Part shown: positions 44,024 to 53,449 of the stretch, piece by piece | How the letters are laid out: each line of letters starts with the position of its first letter | Numbering within the stretch: the first letter of the stretch is position 1 | Source: SHZI01 sp964407855 | GTDB taxonomy: Bacteria; Pseudomonadota; Gammaproteobacteria; Steroidobacterales; GCA-2729495 | Direction of reading: 5' to 3' | DNA: 64,000 nt | NCBI GenBank assembly: GCA_964407855.1 | Contig: CAYOXI010000001.1 | Span: 41,128 to 105,127, forward strand | The notes under the pieces: model-generated | The model's database searches: none | What the model was told of the DNA's origin: nothing | Seen by the model: only the letters and a program-made list of their open reading frames with translations | Translations under genes and position numbers: made by a program

Positions 44024-47000
44024 ATCACGACTCCCGCATGCAGGTCCTGGAGCTTGTTGACACTCGCGCTGTCCAGGTAATCGAGTGCGTAAGTCGTGGC
44101 GAGCGCCGCTGGCATTGTCGTGTAGTAGGTGACCTTCCGATGCACGGCAGCAGCGCGGATCGAGAGCGATTCCCGGATGGCCTGCTTCCCTTCCGTCGTA
44201 TTCACGATCAGGCTGATCTCCGAGTTCTTGATCATGTCGACCACATGGGGGCGGCCTTCACGGACCTTGTTGACCCGCCGGCAGGGTATCCCCGCCTTCG
44301 CCAGCGCAACCGCCGTACCACCGGTTGCTATGAGATCGAAACCCCGGTCGAGCAGCAGCCGGGCGAGGTTGACAGCGGCGGGCTTGTCGCGGTCGCGCAC
44401 TGACAGGAAGGCCGTTCCCCGCCGCGGCAGGGTGACCCCCGAGGCAATCTGGGCCTTGGCATAGGCCTCGGCGAAGGTGCGCCCGGTGCCCATGACCTCA
44501 CCGGTGGATTTCATCTCTGGTCCAAGGATGGGATCCGCATCCGGAAACTTCACGAAAGGAAACACCGCTTCCTTGACCGAGTAGAAGCCTGGTATCCGCT
44601 GCGTGGTGGCGCCCTGTTTGGCCAGGGAGATGTTGACCATGGTCCTGGCGGCTACCTTGGCCAGGGGCAACCCGATGGCCTTGGACACGAAGGGCACGGT
44701 CCGCGAGGCCCGCGGATTGACCTCCAGAAGGTAGATCAATCCGTTCTGGATGGCGAACTGCGTATTCATCAGGCCCACGACGTTCAGCGCCCTGGCGAGC
44801 CGCGTTACCTGGTCGATGAGTTGGTCCTGCACCTCCTGGGTCAGGGTCGCCGGTGGCAGCGAGCAGCCGGAATCCCCGGAGTGCACGCCTGCCTGCTCGA
44901 TATGCTCCATGATGCCGCCGACCAGGACATCGGTACCGTCACTGATGATGTCCACGTCGACCTCCACGGCCTGGTCGAGGAAGCGGTCGAGCAGCACCGG
45001 GCTGTCATTGGAGACGTTGACGGCGTCCCGCATGTAGATGCGGAGATCTTCTTCCGTGTGCACGACCTCCATGGCGCGTCCGCCGAGAACGAAGGAAGGA
45101 CGGATCACCAGAGGAAAGCCGACTTCGCCGGCCAGGCGCACGGCCTCATCGGGCGTTCTTGCCGTACAGTTCGGCGGCTGGCGCAGGCCCAGTCGCTGCA
45201 CGAGCTTCTGGAATAGTTCCCGATCCTCCGCGATGTCGATGGATTCCGGGCTGGTACCAATGATCGGGACGCCCGCTTCCTTCAGCCGGGTGGCCAGCTT
45301 CAGGGGTGTCTGCCCCCCGAACTGCACGATCACGCCCTTCGGCTTTTCAAGGTCGACGATCTCCATCACGTCTTCAAAGGTCAGGGACTCGAAGTACAGC
45401 CGGTCGGAGGTGTCGTAGTCCGTGGAGACGGTCTCCGGATTGCAGTTGACCATGATGGTCTCGTAACCATCTTCCCTGAGCGCGAAAGCCGCGTGCACAC
45501 AGCAATAGTCAAATTCGATGCCCTGCCCGATCCGGTTGGGCCCGCCCCCCAGGATCATGATCTTGTCCCGCGAGGTTGGTTCCGACTCGCACTCCTCCTC
45601 GTAGGTGGAGTAGAGATAGGCCGTGCTGGACGCGAATTCTGCCGCGCAGCTATCCACGCGCTTGTACACCGGCCGGACGCCGGCCTTGATCCGCTGCTGC
45701 CGGATAATGTCCTCCCTGATGCCGAGGAGGCCCGCCAGCCGGCTATCAGCAAAACCCTTGCGCTTCAGCGACCGGAGTACACCCGGCTGCTGCAGCAGAG
45801 GCATGCCCTCACTGCGCAACCGACCCTCCCACTGGATGAGGTCCTCGATCTGGGCAAGAAACCACGGATCAATGCCGCTCAGCTCGGCGATCTCGGCTCG
45901 CTCCATGCCCATCCGGAAAGCATCGCCCACATAGAGCAGCCGATCGGCACCCGGCATCCGCAGCTCACGACGGAGCAGGTCCAGGTGATCAGGGGTCGGT
46001 TCGTCCGGCAGCTTCGTGCTGAAGCCGTTGATGCCGGTTTCCAGGCCACGCAGCGCCTTCTGCAGTGACTCCTGAAAGGTCCGGCCCATGGCCATGACCT
46101 CGCCCACCGACTTCATCTGGGTGGTTAGGCGGTCATTGGCACCCGGGAACTTCTCGAAGGTGAAGCGCGGCACCTTGGTGACGACGTAATCGATGGTGGG
46201 CTCGAACGAGGCCGGTGTAGCCCCGCCTGTGATGTCGTTCCGCAGTTCGTCGAGCGTGTAGCCGACCGCCAGCTTTGCGGCGATCTTTGCAATCGGAAAG
46301 CCAGTGGCCTTGGAGGCCAGGGCGGAGGAACGGGATACCCGGGGATTCATCTCGATCACGATCATCCGGCCATCAACCGGATTGATGGCGAACTGCACGT
46401 TGGAGCCACCGGTATCCACGCCGATGCGGCGCAGGACGGCGATGGACGCGTCCCGCATGCGCTGGTATTCCTTGTCCGTCAGCGTCTGGGCGGGCGCCAC
46501 GGTGATTGAGTCGCCGGTATGCACACCCATCGCATCCACATTCTCGATGGAACAGATGATGATGCAGTTGTCCTTGCGGTCCCGGACCACCTCCATCTCG
46601 AACTCTTTCCAGCCGATCACGGACTCCTCGAGCAGAATCTCGCTGGTGGGCGACAGGTCGAGCCCGTGCGCCGCCATCTTCTCGAACTCCTCCCGGTTAT
46701 AGGCAATGCCACTGCCACTACCGCCGAGCGTGAAGGATGGCCGGATGATCGTCGGGAAGCCGATGGTGGGCTGCAGCTCCATTGCCTCTTCCAGGGTGTG
46801 CGCGATCGCGGCCCTGGCAACTTCCAGCCCGATTTCCTCCATGGCACGCTTGAATTGCTCGCGATCCTCGGCCGTATCGATGGCCTGGCGCGACGCGCCG
46901 ATCATCTCCACGCTGAAGCGCGCGAGCACGCCTTCGCGCTCCAGGTCGAGGGCACAGTTCAGCGCAGTCTGGCCACCCATGGTTGGCAGCAGTGCGTCCG

Positions 47001-47247
47001 GCCGTTCCCGCTCGATGACCCGCGCCAAGGTCTGCCAGTTGACCGGCTCGATATAGACCGCATCCGCCATCTCCGGATCCGTCATGATCGTTGCCGGATT
47101 GGAGTTGACGAGAATGACCCGATAGCCTTCCTGGCGCAGCGCCTTGCAGGCCTGGACGCCCGAGTAGTCGAACTCGCAGGCCTGCCCGATCACGATGGGG
47201 CCGGCGCCAATGATCAGGATGCTGTTGAGGTCTGTACGACGGGGCAT
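44020..47247 (-). CDS. carB: Carbamoyl-phosphate synthase large subunit
   Basis: Makes carbamoyl phosphate from bicarbonate, ammonia (from CarA) and 2 ATP for pyrimidine and arginine synthesis. 1075 residues with two ATP-grasp halves, each starting with a GAGPIVIGQ/GGGPNRIGQ-type loop (near 13 and about 560), and a C-terminal MGS-like allosteric domain (from about 935; LLLDRGFDLIATGGTA). The order carA-carB-greA is conserved. Confidence 0.98.
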   Translation of the reverse strand: MPRRTDLNSILIIGAGPIVIGQACEFDYSGVQACKALRQEGYRVILVNSNPATIMTDPEMADAVYIEPVNWQTLARVIERERPDALLPTMGGQTALNCALDLEREGVLARFSVEMIGASRQAIDTAEDREQFKRAMEEIGLEVARAAIAHTLEEAMELQPTIGFPTIIRPSFTLGGSGSGIAYNREEFEKMAAHGLDLSPTSEILLEESVIGWKEFEMEVVRDRKDNCIIICSIENVDAMGVHTGDSITVAPAQTLTDKEYQRMRDASIAVLRRIGVDTGGSNVQFAINPVDGRMIVIEMNPRVSRSSALASKATGFPIAKIAAKLAVGYTLDELRNDITGGATPASFEPTIDYVVTKVPRFTFEKFPGANDRLTTQMKSVGEVMAMGRTFQESLQKALRGLETGINGFSTKLPDEPTPDHLDLLRRELRMPGADRLLYVGDAFRMGMERAEIAELSGIDPWFLAQIEDLIQWEGRLRSEGMPLLQQPGVLRSLKRKGFADSRLAGLLGIREDIIRQQRIKAGVRPVYKRVDSCAAEFASSTAYLYSTYEEECESEPTSRDKIMILGGGPNRIGQGIEFDYCCVHAAFALREDGYETIMVNCNPETVSTDYDTSDRLYFESLTFEDVMEIVDLEKPKGVIVQFGGQTPLKLATRLKEAGVPIIGTSPESIDIAEDRELFQKLVQRLGLRQPPNCTARTPDEAVRLAGEVGFPLVIRPSFVLGGRAMEVVHTEEDLRIYMRDAVNVSNDSPVLLDRFLDQAVEVDVDIISDGTDVLVGGIMEHIEQAGVHSGDSGCSLPPATLTQEVQDQLIDQVTRLARALNVVGLMNTQFAIQNGLIYLLEVNPRASRTVPFVSKAIGLPLAKVAARTMVNISLAKQGATTQRIPGFYSVKEAVFPFVKFPDADPILGPEMKSTGEVMGTGRTFAEAYAKAQIASGVTLPRRGTAFLSVRDRDKPAAVNLARLLLDRGFDLIATGGTAVALAKAGIPCRRVNKVREGRPHVVDMIKNSEISLIVNTTEGKQAIRESLSIRAAAVHRKVTYYTTMPAALATTYALDYLDSASVNKLQDLHAGVVM

Positions 47248-47289
47248 CAGGAGCCTTCGGGTTCGTGCAGGCGTCGGAGCCGTATGACG

Positions 47290-48438
47290 CTAGCTGGCGG
47301 TAGCAACACCCTGCGCGAGCCGCTGGCGCATCATCTGCGTGAAGCGGCTGAACAGGGGACGCAGGTCGTGGGGCCCGGGACTGGCCTCAGGGTGACCCTG
47401 AAAACCGAAGGCCAAACAATCACTTCTTTCAATTCCCTGAAGTGAATTATCAAACAGGGAACGATGGGTGGCGCGCAGCGTCTCCGGCAGGCTCGCCTCG
47501 TCCACGGCGAAGCCGTGGTTCTGGCTGGTGATCAGCACCTGCCCGGTCGCGAGGTCCTGCACCGGATGGTTGGCGCCATGATGGCCGAATTTCATCTTCA
47601 CCGTACGGGCCCCGCTCGCGAGACCCAGCAGCTGATGTCCGAGGCAGATGCCAAACACCGGGATGCCGGTTGCCAGGATCGTGCGGATGGCGTCGATTGC
47701 GTAGGTACACGGCTCGGGATCACCAGGCCCGTTGGACAGGAATACGCCATCGGGGCGCAGTGCGAGGACTTTCTCCGCCGGTGTCTCCGCCGGCACCACC
47801 GTCACCCGGCAATTGTTGTCGACCAGCAGCCGGAGGATGTTGCGCTTGATACCAAAGTCGTAGGCCACGACGTCGAAGGCGCCGTTGCGCTTGGGGCGAA
47901 CCGGCTGAGGCCCCGGCCAGGCAGCGCCGAGGTTCCACTGGTAGGCATCCTTGGCACTGACGATTTTTGCCAGATCCATGCCGGCCAGCCCAGGAAACTT
48001 GCGGGCATGGCTGACGGCCGTCGGCGCTTCAACCTTGCCCGTCAGTATGCAGCCGGACATCGCGCCCTTGTCCCGCAGCAGCCGGGTCAGCTTGCGCGTA
48101 TCGATCTCGGCGATGGCAACGACACCGGCACGTCGCAGGAAGTCGGGAAAGGACAACTCCGCGCGCCAGCTGCTGGCGACCGCCGGAAGGTCCCGGATGA
48201 CCAGGCCCGCGGCGAAGACCCGCTCACTCTCCTGGTCCTCGCTGTTGGTCGCCGTATTACCGATATGCGGGTAGGTGAGCGTGACTATCTGACGGCAGTA
48301 GGAAGGATCAGTAAGGATCTCCTGGTAGCCCGTCATCGCGGTATTGAAGACCACTTCGCCAATGGTCCGGCCCGGGGCACCGACGGAAATGCCATGGAAC
48401 ACGGTGCCGTCCTGCAGGGCGAGTACAGCGGGTTCCAT
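47290..48438 (-). CDS. carA: Carbamoyl-phosphate synthase small subunit (glutaminase)
   Basis: Class I glutamine amidotransferase that feeds ammonia to CarB. 382 residues from ATG 48438, aligned with the family start EPAVLALQDGTVFHG; an in-frame ATG at 48468 would add ten residues. The GATase domain has the nucleophile elbow GICLGHQLL and the catalytic His-Glu in FGFQGHPEASPGP. The 222 bp to the upstream dapB contain no gene and no clear terminator or promoter that I can identify. Confidence 0.96.
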   Translation of the reverse strand: MEPAVLALQDGTVFHGISVGAPGRTIGEVVFNTAMTGYQEILTDPSYCRQIVTLTYPHIGNTATNSEDQESERVFAAGLVIRDLPAVASSWRAELSFPDFLRRAGVVAIAEIDTRKLTRLLRDKGAMSGCILTGKVEAPTAVSHARKFPGLAGMDLAKIVSAKDAYQWNLGAAWPGPQPVRPKRNGAFDVVAYDFGIKRNILRLLVDNNCRVTVVPAETPAEKVLALRPDGVFLSNGPGDPEPCTYAIDAIRTILATGIPVFGICLGHQLLGLASGARTVKMKFGHHGANHPVQDLATGQVLITSQNHGFAVDEASLPETLRATHRSLFDNSLQGIERSDCLAFGFQGHPEASPGPHDLRPLFSRFTQMMRQRLAQGVATAS

Positions 48439-48660
48439 CAACGGTGTTCCCGGCAGAGTCATTGGCATTGGCAGGCAGGTACTGGCATGGGACGCATTAT
48501 TCTGGCCGCAGGAATCAGGAGCCGGACCGCTTCAGGCGGGCGGGCCCTGAGCCACGCTTGGGTGATCTTGTCGGGGAACCGCCCCTATCTTAAACGACCG
48601 CCCGGGAGGTGGACACCCCTGGCATGGCGGTCCCTGCCAAAAACGGCACCGCAATCCCGT

Positions 48661-49458
48661 TCAGCGCCGGATCCCCAGCACATCCCGCATGTCATAAAGT
48701 CCGGCGGACCGCCCGGTGCCGAGCCAGTCCGCCGCCCGGAGCGCGCCCCGCGCGAACAGGCTCCGGTCCAGGGCGCGATGGGTGATCTCCAGTACCTCCT
48801 CCTCCCCCGCCAGCAGGACGCTGTGCTCACCAATGATGGCGCCACCACGCACACTCGCATAGCCGATGGCCTTGGCCGGGCGGGGACCGCGCCGATCCGT
48901 GACGGCCTGGGCCGGCACGGCCTGGCCGCGGGCGTCAGCGACGGCCTCGCCGAGTTGCAGCGCAGTTCCGGAAGGAGCGTCCTGCTTGTGGCGGTGATGA
49001 GCCTCGATGATCTCGACGTCGAACCCGGTGCCGAGCAGGGTCGCTGCCTGTCGGGCCAGTTCGGTCAGGACGGTCACGCCCAGGCTCATGTTGCGGGCAA
49101 ATACCAGCGGGATTGTCCGGGCGGCCGCCTCGAGCGCCTGCTGTTCGGGAGCGCCGAGTCCGGTCGTGCCGACCACCAGGGCGTGCCCCCCCGCCGCGCA
49201 GGCCACGGCATGACGGCTTGTGGCAGCGGGCGCGCTGAAGTCGATCGCGACCTGGCAGCCGCGGATCGCCATCTCAAGGTCGGCGGTCACCGCGACGCCC
49301 GTCGGATCCACGCGGGCAATCAGGCCGGCGTCCCGGCCGATAGCGGGATCCGAGCCCTCGGCCAGGGCACCACTCAACTGGAAGCGGGCGTCTGCCGCGA
49401 TCAGCCGGATCAGGGCGGTGCCCATCCGGCCGCTGGCGCCCAATATTGCTATGCGCAT
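48661..49458 (-). CDS. dapB: 4-hydroxy-tetrahydrodipicolinate reductase
   Basis: NAD(P)H-dependent step of the lysine/diaminopimelate pathway. 265 residues from ATG 49458: Rossmann motif ILGASGRMG at the N-terminus and the catalytic EIIEAHHRHKQDAPSGTAL signature. The frame is open further upstream, but the Rossmann start is decisive. It lies 46 bp after dnaJ, as in Pseudomonas and Xanthomonas. Confidence 0.97.
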   Translation of the reverse strand: MRIAILGASGRMGTALIRLIAADARFQLSGALAEGSDPAIGRDAGLIARVDPTGVAVTADLEMAIRGCQVAIDFSAPAATSRHAVACAAGGHALVVGTTGLGAPEQQALEAAARTIPLVFARNMSLGVTVLTELARQAATLLGTGFDVEIIEAHHRHKQDAPSGTALQLGEAVADARGQAVPAQAVTDRRGPRPAKAIGYASVRGGAIIGEHSVLLAGEEEVLEITHRALDRSLFARGALRAADWLGTGRSAGLYDMRDVLGIRR

Positions 49459-49504
49459 GGCCTGTCCATCGTTGTACCCGGGTGCAGGATAGGCGGCAGG
49501 TGCC

Positions 49505-50644
49505 TCAGGGCGCCATCTTTTCAAAGAAGCGCCGCACACCCTCCAGCCACGTCCGGCTGCGGGGGCGGTGCCGGTCACCACCGGCCATCAGTGCCTCGTT
49601 GAAGGCCTCGAGGAGCCGGCGCTGATCCGCCGTGAGGTTTACCGGTGTCTCGACCTCGGCTCGGCAGTAGAGGTCACCGGGTCCGTTGCCGCGGACTGGC
49701 CGCACGCCCTTGCCCCGCAGCCGGAACACCCGGCCGGACTGGGTCTCGGCGGGTATCTTCAGGGTGACCTCGCCGTCCAGCGTCGGCACCTGCACCGAAC
49801 CGCCCAGGGCTGCCGTCGTGAAACTCACCGGGATCGCGCAGGACAGGTCCGCTCCGTCCCGCTCAAAAATCTCGTGGGGCTCGGTGCGGATCTCGACATA
49901 CAGATCGCCGGGAGGGCCGCCATTCTGTCCCGCCTCGCCTTCGCCCGTCAGGCGGATGCGGTCGCCGGTGTCGACACCGGCTGGCACCTTCACGGCCAGG
50001 GTCTTGTTCTGCTGGATGCGTCCCCGCCCCTGGCAACTGGTGCAGCGCTGTTCGATCTGCTGGCCGGTTCCGCGGCAGGCCGGACAGGTCTGCTGGATCG
50101 AGAAGAAACCCTGGGACACCCGCACCTGGCCAACCCCGTCACAGGTCTTGCAGGTGACCGGCTTGGTGCCGGGCTTGGCCCCGCTGCCGGCACAGGTCTC
50201 GCAGTTGACCAGTGTCGGAATAGTGAGGTTGATCGTGTCGCCGAAGACGGCCTGCTCAAGGCTCAGCGCGAGTTCGTAGCGCAGGTCCGCGCCCCGGAAA
50301 ACGGTCGACCGGCCCCGTCGTCCGCCGCCACCAAAGATGTCGCCGAAAACGTCGCCGAAGATATCGCCAAAGGCATCGGCCGGGTTCACACCCGGGCCAC
50401 CCCGCCCGCCCGCGCCAGCCTCCAGGCCCGCATGTCCGAACCGGTCATAGGTGGCCCGCTTGTCCTTGTCCGACAGGATCTCGTAGGCTTCCTTTGCCTC
50501 CTTGAAGGCGACCTCGGCTGCGGGATCGTCCGGGTTCCGGTCCGGGTGCAGCTTCATGGCGAGGCGGCGGTAAGCCTTCTTGATGTCGGCTTCCGTGGCG
50601 TCCTTCGGGACGCCAAGCACTTCGTAGTATTCCCTCTTGGCCAT
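49505..50644 (-). CDS. dnaJ: Chaperone protein DnaJ
   Basis: Hsp40 co-chaperone that delivers substrates to DnaK and stimulates its ATPase. 379 residues: J domain with HPDRNP (about 33-38), a Gly-rich linker, a zinc domain with four CxxCxGxG repeats (CETCAGSG, CKTCDGVG, CPACRGTG, CTSCQGRG) and C-terminal substrate-binding domains. It lies 71 bp after dnaK in the same operon. Confidence 0.98.
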   Translation of the reverse strand: MAKREYYEVLGVPKDATEADIKKAYRRLAMKLHPDRNPDDPAAEVAFKEAKEAYEILSDKDKRATYDRFGHAGLEAGAGGRGGPGVNPADAFGDIFGDVFGDIFGGGGRRGRSTVFRGADLRYELALSLEQAVFGDTINLTIPTLVNCETCAGSGAKPGTKPVTCKTCDGVGQVRVSQGFFSIQQTCPACRGTGQQIEQRCTSCQGRGRIQQNKTLAVKVPAGVDTGDRIRLTGEGEAGQNGGPPGDLYVEIRTEPHEIFERDGADLSCAIPVSFTTAALGGSVQVPTLDGEVTLKIPAETQSGRVFRLRGKGVRPVRGNGPGDLYCRAEVETPVNLTADQRRLLEAFNEALMAGGDRHRPRSRTWLEGVRRFFEKMAP

Positions 50645-50715
50645 GCGCTACCCGAATGCAAGGGCGGCCCGACGCACTGCGCCAGGCCGCCCGGTTTGGT
50701 CTAACTGGTCAGGAT

Positions 50716-52674
50716 TCAGCCCGTGCCGGCCCGGCCCTTCCCGGACTTGCCGTCGCCATCCTTGACCTCCTCGAACTCGGCGTCGACCACGCTGTCATCT
50801 CCCGCCCGGCCACCGGCCGCAGACTCGGCCTGACCAGGCTGACCGGCCCCGGCCTGCGCCTGCTCGTAGGCCTTCTGAGCCAGCGAGGCCGTCGCTTCCG
50901 ACAGGGTCTTGCTCTTGAGTTCGATCCGGGCCTTGTCATCACCCTTGATCGCCTCCTTCAGGTCTGAAAGCGCGGATTCGATTGTCCCGCGTTCAGACGG
51001 CTCCACCTTGTCGCCAAGGTCCCGCAGGGAGCGCTCCGTGGCGTGCACCAGGGCATCCGCCTGGTTGCGCGTCTCCACCAGTGCACGGAACTGCCGGTCC
51101 TCTTCTGCATGGGACTCGGCCTCCTGAACCATCCGCTGGATCTCGTCCTCAGCCAGGCCGCTCGATGCCTTGATGATGATTTTCTGCTCCTTGCCCGTCG
51201 CCTTGTCCTTGGCGGACACATTCAGAATTCCGTTGGCATCGATATCAAAGGTCACCTCGACCTGGGGCATGCCGCGGGGTGCGGGCGGGATATCGCTGAG
51301 GTCGAAGCGCCCGAGTGACTTGTTGTAGCGCGCCTGCTCCCGCTCGCCCTGCAGGACGTGGATGGTGACTGCCGTCTGGTTGTCATCCGCCGTGGAGAAA
51401 GTCTGGTTGGCGCGGGTCGGGATCGTGGTGTTCTTCTCGATCAGTTTGGTCATCACGCCGCCGAGGGTCTCGATGCCAAGCGACAGCGGCGTGACGTCCA
51501 GCAGGAGGACGTCCTTGACCTGACCAGACAGGACACCGGCCTGGATCGCAGCACCAACGGCCACCGCTTCGTCCGGGTTAACGTCCTTGCGGGGCTCCTT
51601 GCCAAAGAAGCTCTTCACGGCCTCCTGCACCTTCGGCATGCGGGTCTGGCCACCGACCAGGATCACGTCGTCGATGTCGCCGACCTTGAGGCCGGCATCG
51701 GCAACAGCGGTCCTGGACGGCACGATCGTCCGCTCGATCAGGTCCTCGACCAGCGACTCCAGCTTGGCACGCGTCAGGCGGATATTCAGGTGCTTCGGCC
51801 CGCTCGCATCAGCCGTGATGTAGGGCAGATTGACCTCGGTCTGCTGCTGTGCGGACAACTCGATCTTGGCCTTTTCGCCGGCCTCCTTCAGGCGCTGCAT
51901 CGCCAGTGGATCGCGGCGGATATCCATGCCGCTCTCCTTCTGGAACTCGCCCGCAAGGTAGTCAATGATGCGCAGGTCGAAGTCCTCGCCACCGAGGAAG
52001 GTGTCGCCGTTGGTGGCCAGCACCTCGAACTGGTGCTCACCATCAATCTCGGCGATCTCGATGACGGAGATATCGAAGGTGCCACCGCCAAGGTCGTAAA
52101 CGACGATCTTGCGGTCGCCGCGCTGCTTGTCCATGCCGTAGGCAAGGGCTGCAGCGGTCGGCTCGTTGATGATGCGCTTCACTTCGAGACCGGCAATGCG
52201 GCCTGCGTCCTTGGTGGCCTGGCGCTGTGAGTCATTGAAGTAGGCCGGGACCGTGATCACGGCCTCGGTGACAGGCTCGCCCAGGTAGTCCTCGGCGGTC
52301 TTCTTCATCTTCATGAGCACGCGGGCCGAGATCTCCGGCGGCGCCAGCTTCTTGCCGGCCGCCTCGACCCAGGCGTCACCATTGTCGGCGCCGACAATCT
52401 GGTAGGGCACCATGCTGATGTCGCGCTGCACCACCTCGTCCTTGAACTTGCGGCCGATGAGGCGCTTCACCGCAAACAGCGTGTTGGCCGGGTTGGTGAC
52501 GGCCTGGCGTTTGGCCGACTGGCCGACGAGGGCCTCGCCATCCTTGGTGAAGGCGACAATGGACGGTGTCGTCCGGTCGCCCTCGCTGTTTTCGATGACC
52601 TTCGGCTTGCCGCCTTCCATGACAGCCACGCAGGAATTGGTGGTGCCGAGGTCAATCCCGATTACCTTACCCAT
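50716..52674 (-). CDS. dnaK: Chaperone protein DnaK (Hsp70)
   Basis: ATP-dependent Hsp70 chaperone. 652 residues: the nucleotide-binding domain begins IGIDLGTTNSCVAV, with VYDLGGGTFDISV; the linker VKDVLLLDVTPLSLGIE leads into the substrate-binding domain and a C-terminal lid with a Gly/Asp/Glu-rich tail. A sigma-32-like promoter lies in the grpE-dnaK gap (52720-52748), so dnaK-dnaJ can be induced separately from grpE. Confidence 0.98.
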   Translation of the reverse strand: MGKVIGIDLGTTNSCVAVMEGGKPKVIENSEGDRTTPSIVAFTKDGEALVGQSAKRQAVTNPANTLFAVKRLIGRKFKDEVVQRDISMVPYQIVGADNGDAWVEAAGKKLAPPEISARVLMKMKKTAEDYLGEPVTEAVITVPAYFNDSQRQATKDAGRIAGLEVKRIINEPTAAALAYGMDKQRGDRKIVVYDLGGGTFDISVIEIAEIDGEHQFEVLATNGDTFLGGEDFDLRIIDYLAGEFQKESGMDIRRDPLAMQRLKEAGEKAKIELSAQQQTEVNLPYITADASGPKHLNIRLTRAKLESLVEDLIERTIVPSRTAVADAGLKVGDIDDVILVGGQTRMPKVQEAVKSFFGKEPRKDVNPDEAVAVGAAIQAGVLSGQVKDVLLLDVTPLSLGIETLGGVMTKLIEKNTTIPTRANQTFSTADDNQTAVTIHVLQGEREQARYNKSLGRFDLSDIPPAPRGMPQVEVTFDIDANGILNVSAKDKATGKEQKIIIKASSGLAEDEIQRMVQEAESHAEEDRQFRALVETRNQADALVHATERSLRDLGDKVEPSERGTIESALSDLKEAIKGDDKARIELKSKTLSEATASLAQKAYEQAQAGAGQPGQAESAAGGRAGDDSVVDAEFEEVKDGDGKSGKGRAGTG

Positions 52675-52719
52675 GAATCACTCCGTCCTTGAATCCTGAA
52701 AACTTTTTGCCTGCCGGTT

Positions 52720-52748
52720 AAATTGGGCCCGTCGGACCGACTTTCAAG
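52720..52748 (-). promoter_or_regulatory. Sigma-32-type heat-shock promoter for dnaK
   Basis: On the minus strand CTTGAAA (52748-52742), a 14-bp spacer and CCCAATTT (52727-52720) match the sigma-32 consensus CTTGAAA/CCCCATNT at 7 of 7 in the -35 box and nearly all of the -10 box. The -35 overlaps the grpE stop codon; the dnaK ATG is about 46 bp downstream. Confidence 0.75.
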
Positions 52749-53364
52749 TCGGAGGCGCGCCATCGCCTGGCAGGGTCGCGCCGGACGCCACGGGCTCCCC
52801 GGCCACGATTACCCGGGCAGGCCGCAGGAGCCGGTCGCCAATCCGGTAGCCACGCTGGAGCACGATCAGCACGGACCCGGGCTCCGCCGTCGGCGAGGGC
52901 TGCATGCTCATGGCCTCGTGGAGCTGCGGATCGAAGGGGTGCCCGGCCGGATCAATGAGTTCGATGCCGAACTTGTCGAAGGCGCTGCGCAGCAGGCGAA
53001 GCGTGGCCTGCTTGCCCGCCACCAGGCTCTCTACCGAGGCGGAGGTAGCCGAATCGAGGCCCATTTCCAGGCTGTCGATGATGGGGAGCAGCTCCCCGGC
53101 AAGCCGTTCCACGCCGGCGCGGCGGGCAGCCTCGACATCCCGGGCCGCGCGCTTGCGCAGATTGTCCAGCTCGGCCATGGTCCGGAGATAGCGGTTCCAG
53201 TTGTCGGTGCTGGCGGCCTCGGCCCGTTCCAGGGCATCACGCAGGGCCGCCAGTGAATCGGCCGCCCCGGCCGCGATACCCGGTTCCAGGGGGGACGACT
53301 CCGGGGCGCCTTCCGGGCCGACAGGCGGTTCAGACCCCGCCACCCGGTGCTCAGCGTCAGACAT
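52744..53364 (-). CDS. grpE: Nucleotide exchange factor GrpE
   Basis: Releases ADP from DnaK. 206 residues: a disordered Pro/Glu-rich N-terminus, a long paired helix (NWNRYLRTMAELDNLRKRAARD) and a C-terminal beta domain (GHPFDPQLHEAMS, VLQRGYRIGDRLLRPARVIV). It is preceded by hrcA, with a sigma-32-like promoter overlapping the hrcA 3' end. Confidence 0.96.
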   Translation of the reverse strand: MSDAEHRVAGSEPPVGPEGAPESSPLEPGIAAGAADSLAALRDALERAEAASTDNWNRYLRTMAELDNLRKRAARDVEAARRAGVERLAGELLPIIDSLEMGLDSATSASVESLVAGKQATLRLLRSAFDKFGIELIDPAGHPFDPQLHEAMSMQPSPTAEPGSVLIVLQRGYRIGDRLLRPARVIVAGEPVASGATLPGDGAPPT

Positions 53365-53420
53365 GCCTCAATCTCCTCCGGTCGGGCGGGAAGGGCGGAC
53401 TCCGCGCCGCCAGACGGGCG

Positions 53421-53449
53421 ACATGGGGCCTCATGCACCGGAATTCAAG
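53421..53449 (-). promoter_or_regulatory. Sigma-32-type heat-shock promoter for grpE
   Basis: On the minus strand CTTGAAT (53449-53443), a 14-bp spacer and CCCCATGT (53428-53421) give a near-perfect sigma-32 promoter. It straddles the last codons of hrcA and would start transcription near 53414, about 50 nt before the grpE ATG. Confidence 0.82.

Noticed and set aside
48439..48660. Leader peptide or attenuator before carA
   Set aside because: The 222-bp gap has short AT patches but no convincing hairpin with T-tract, small ORF with ribosome site, or promoter pair.
47464..49602. 712-codon open frame on the plus strand
   Set aside because: It is antisense to carA, dapB and the end of dnaJ; no domain is recognisable.
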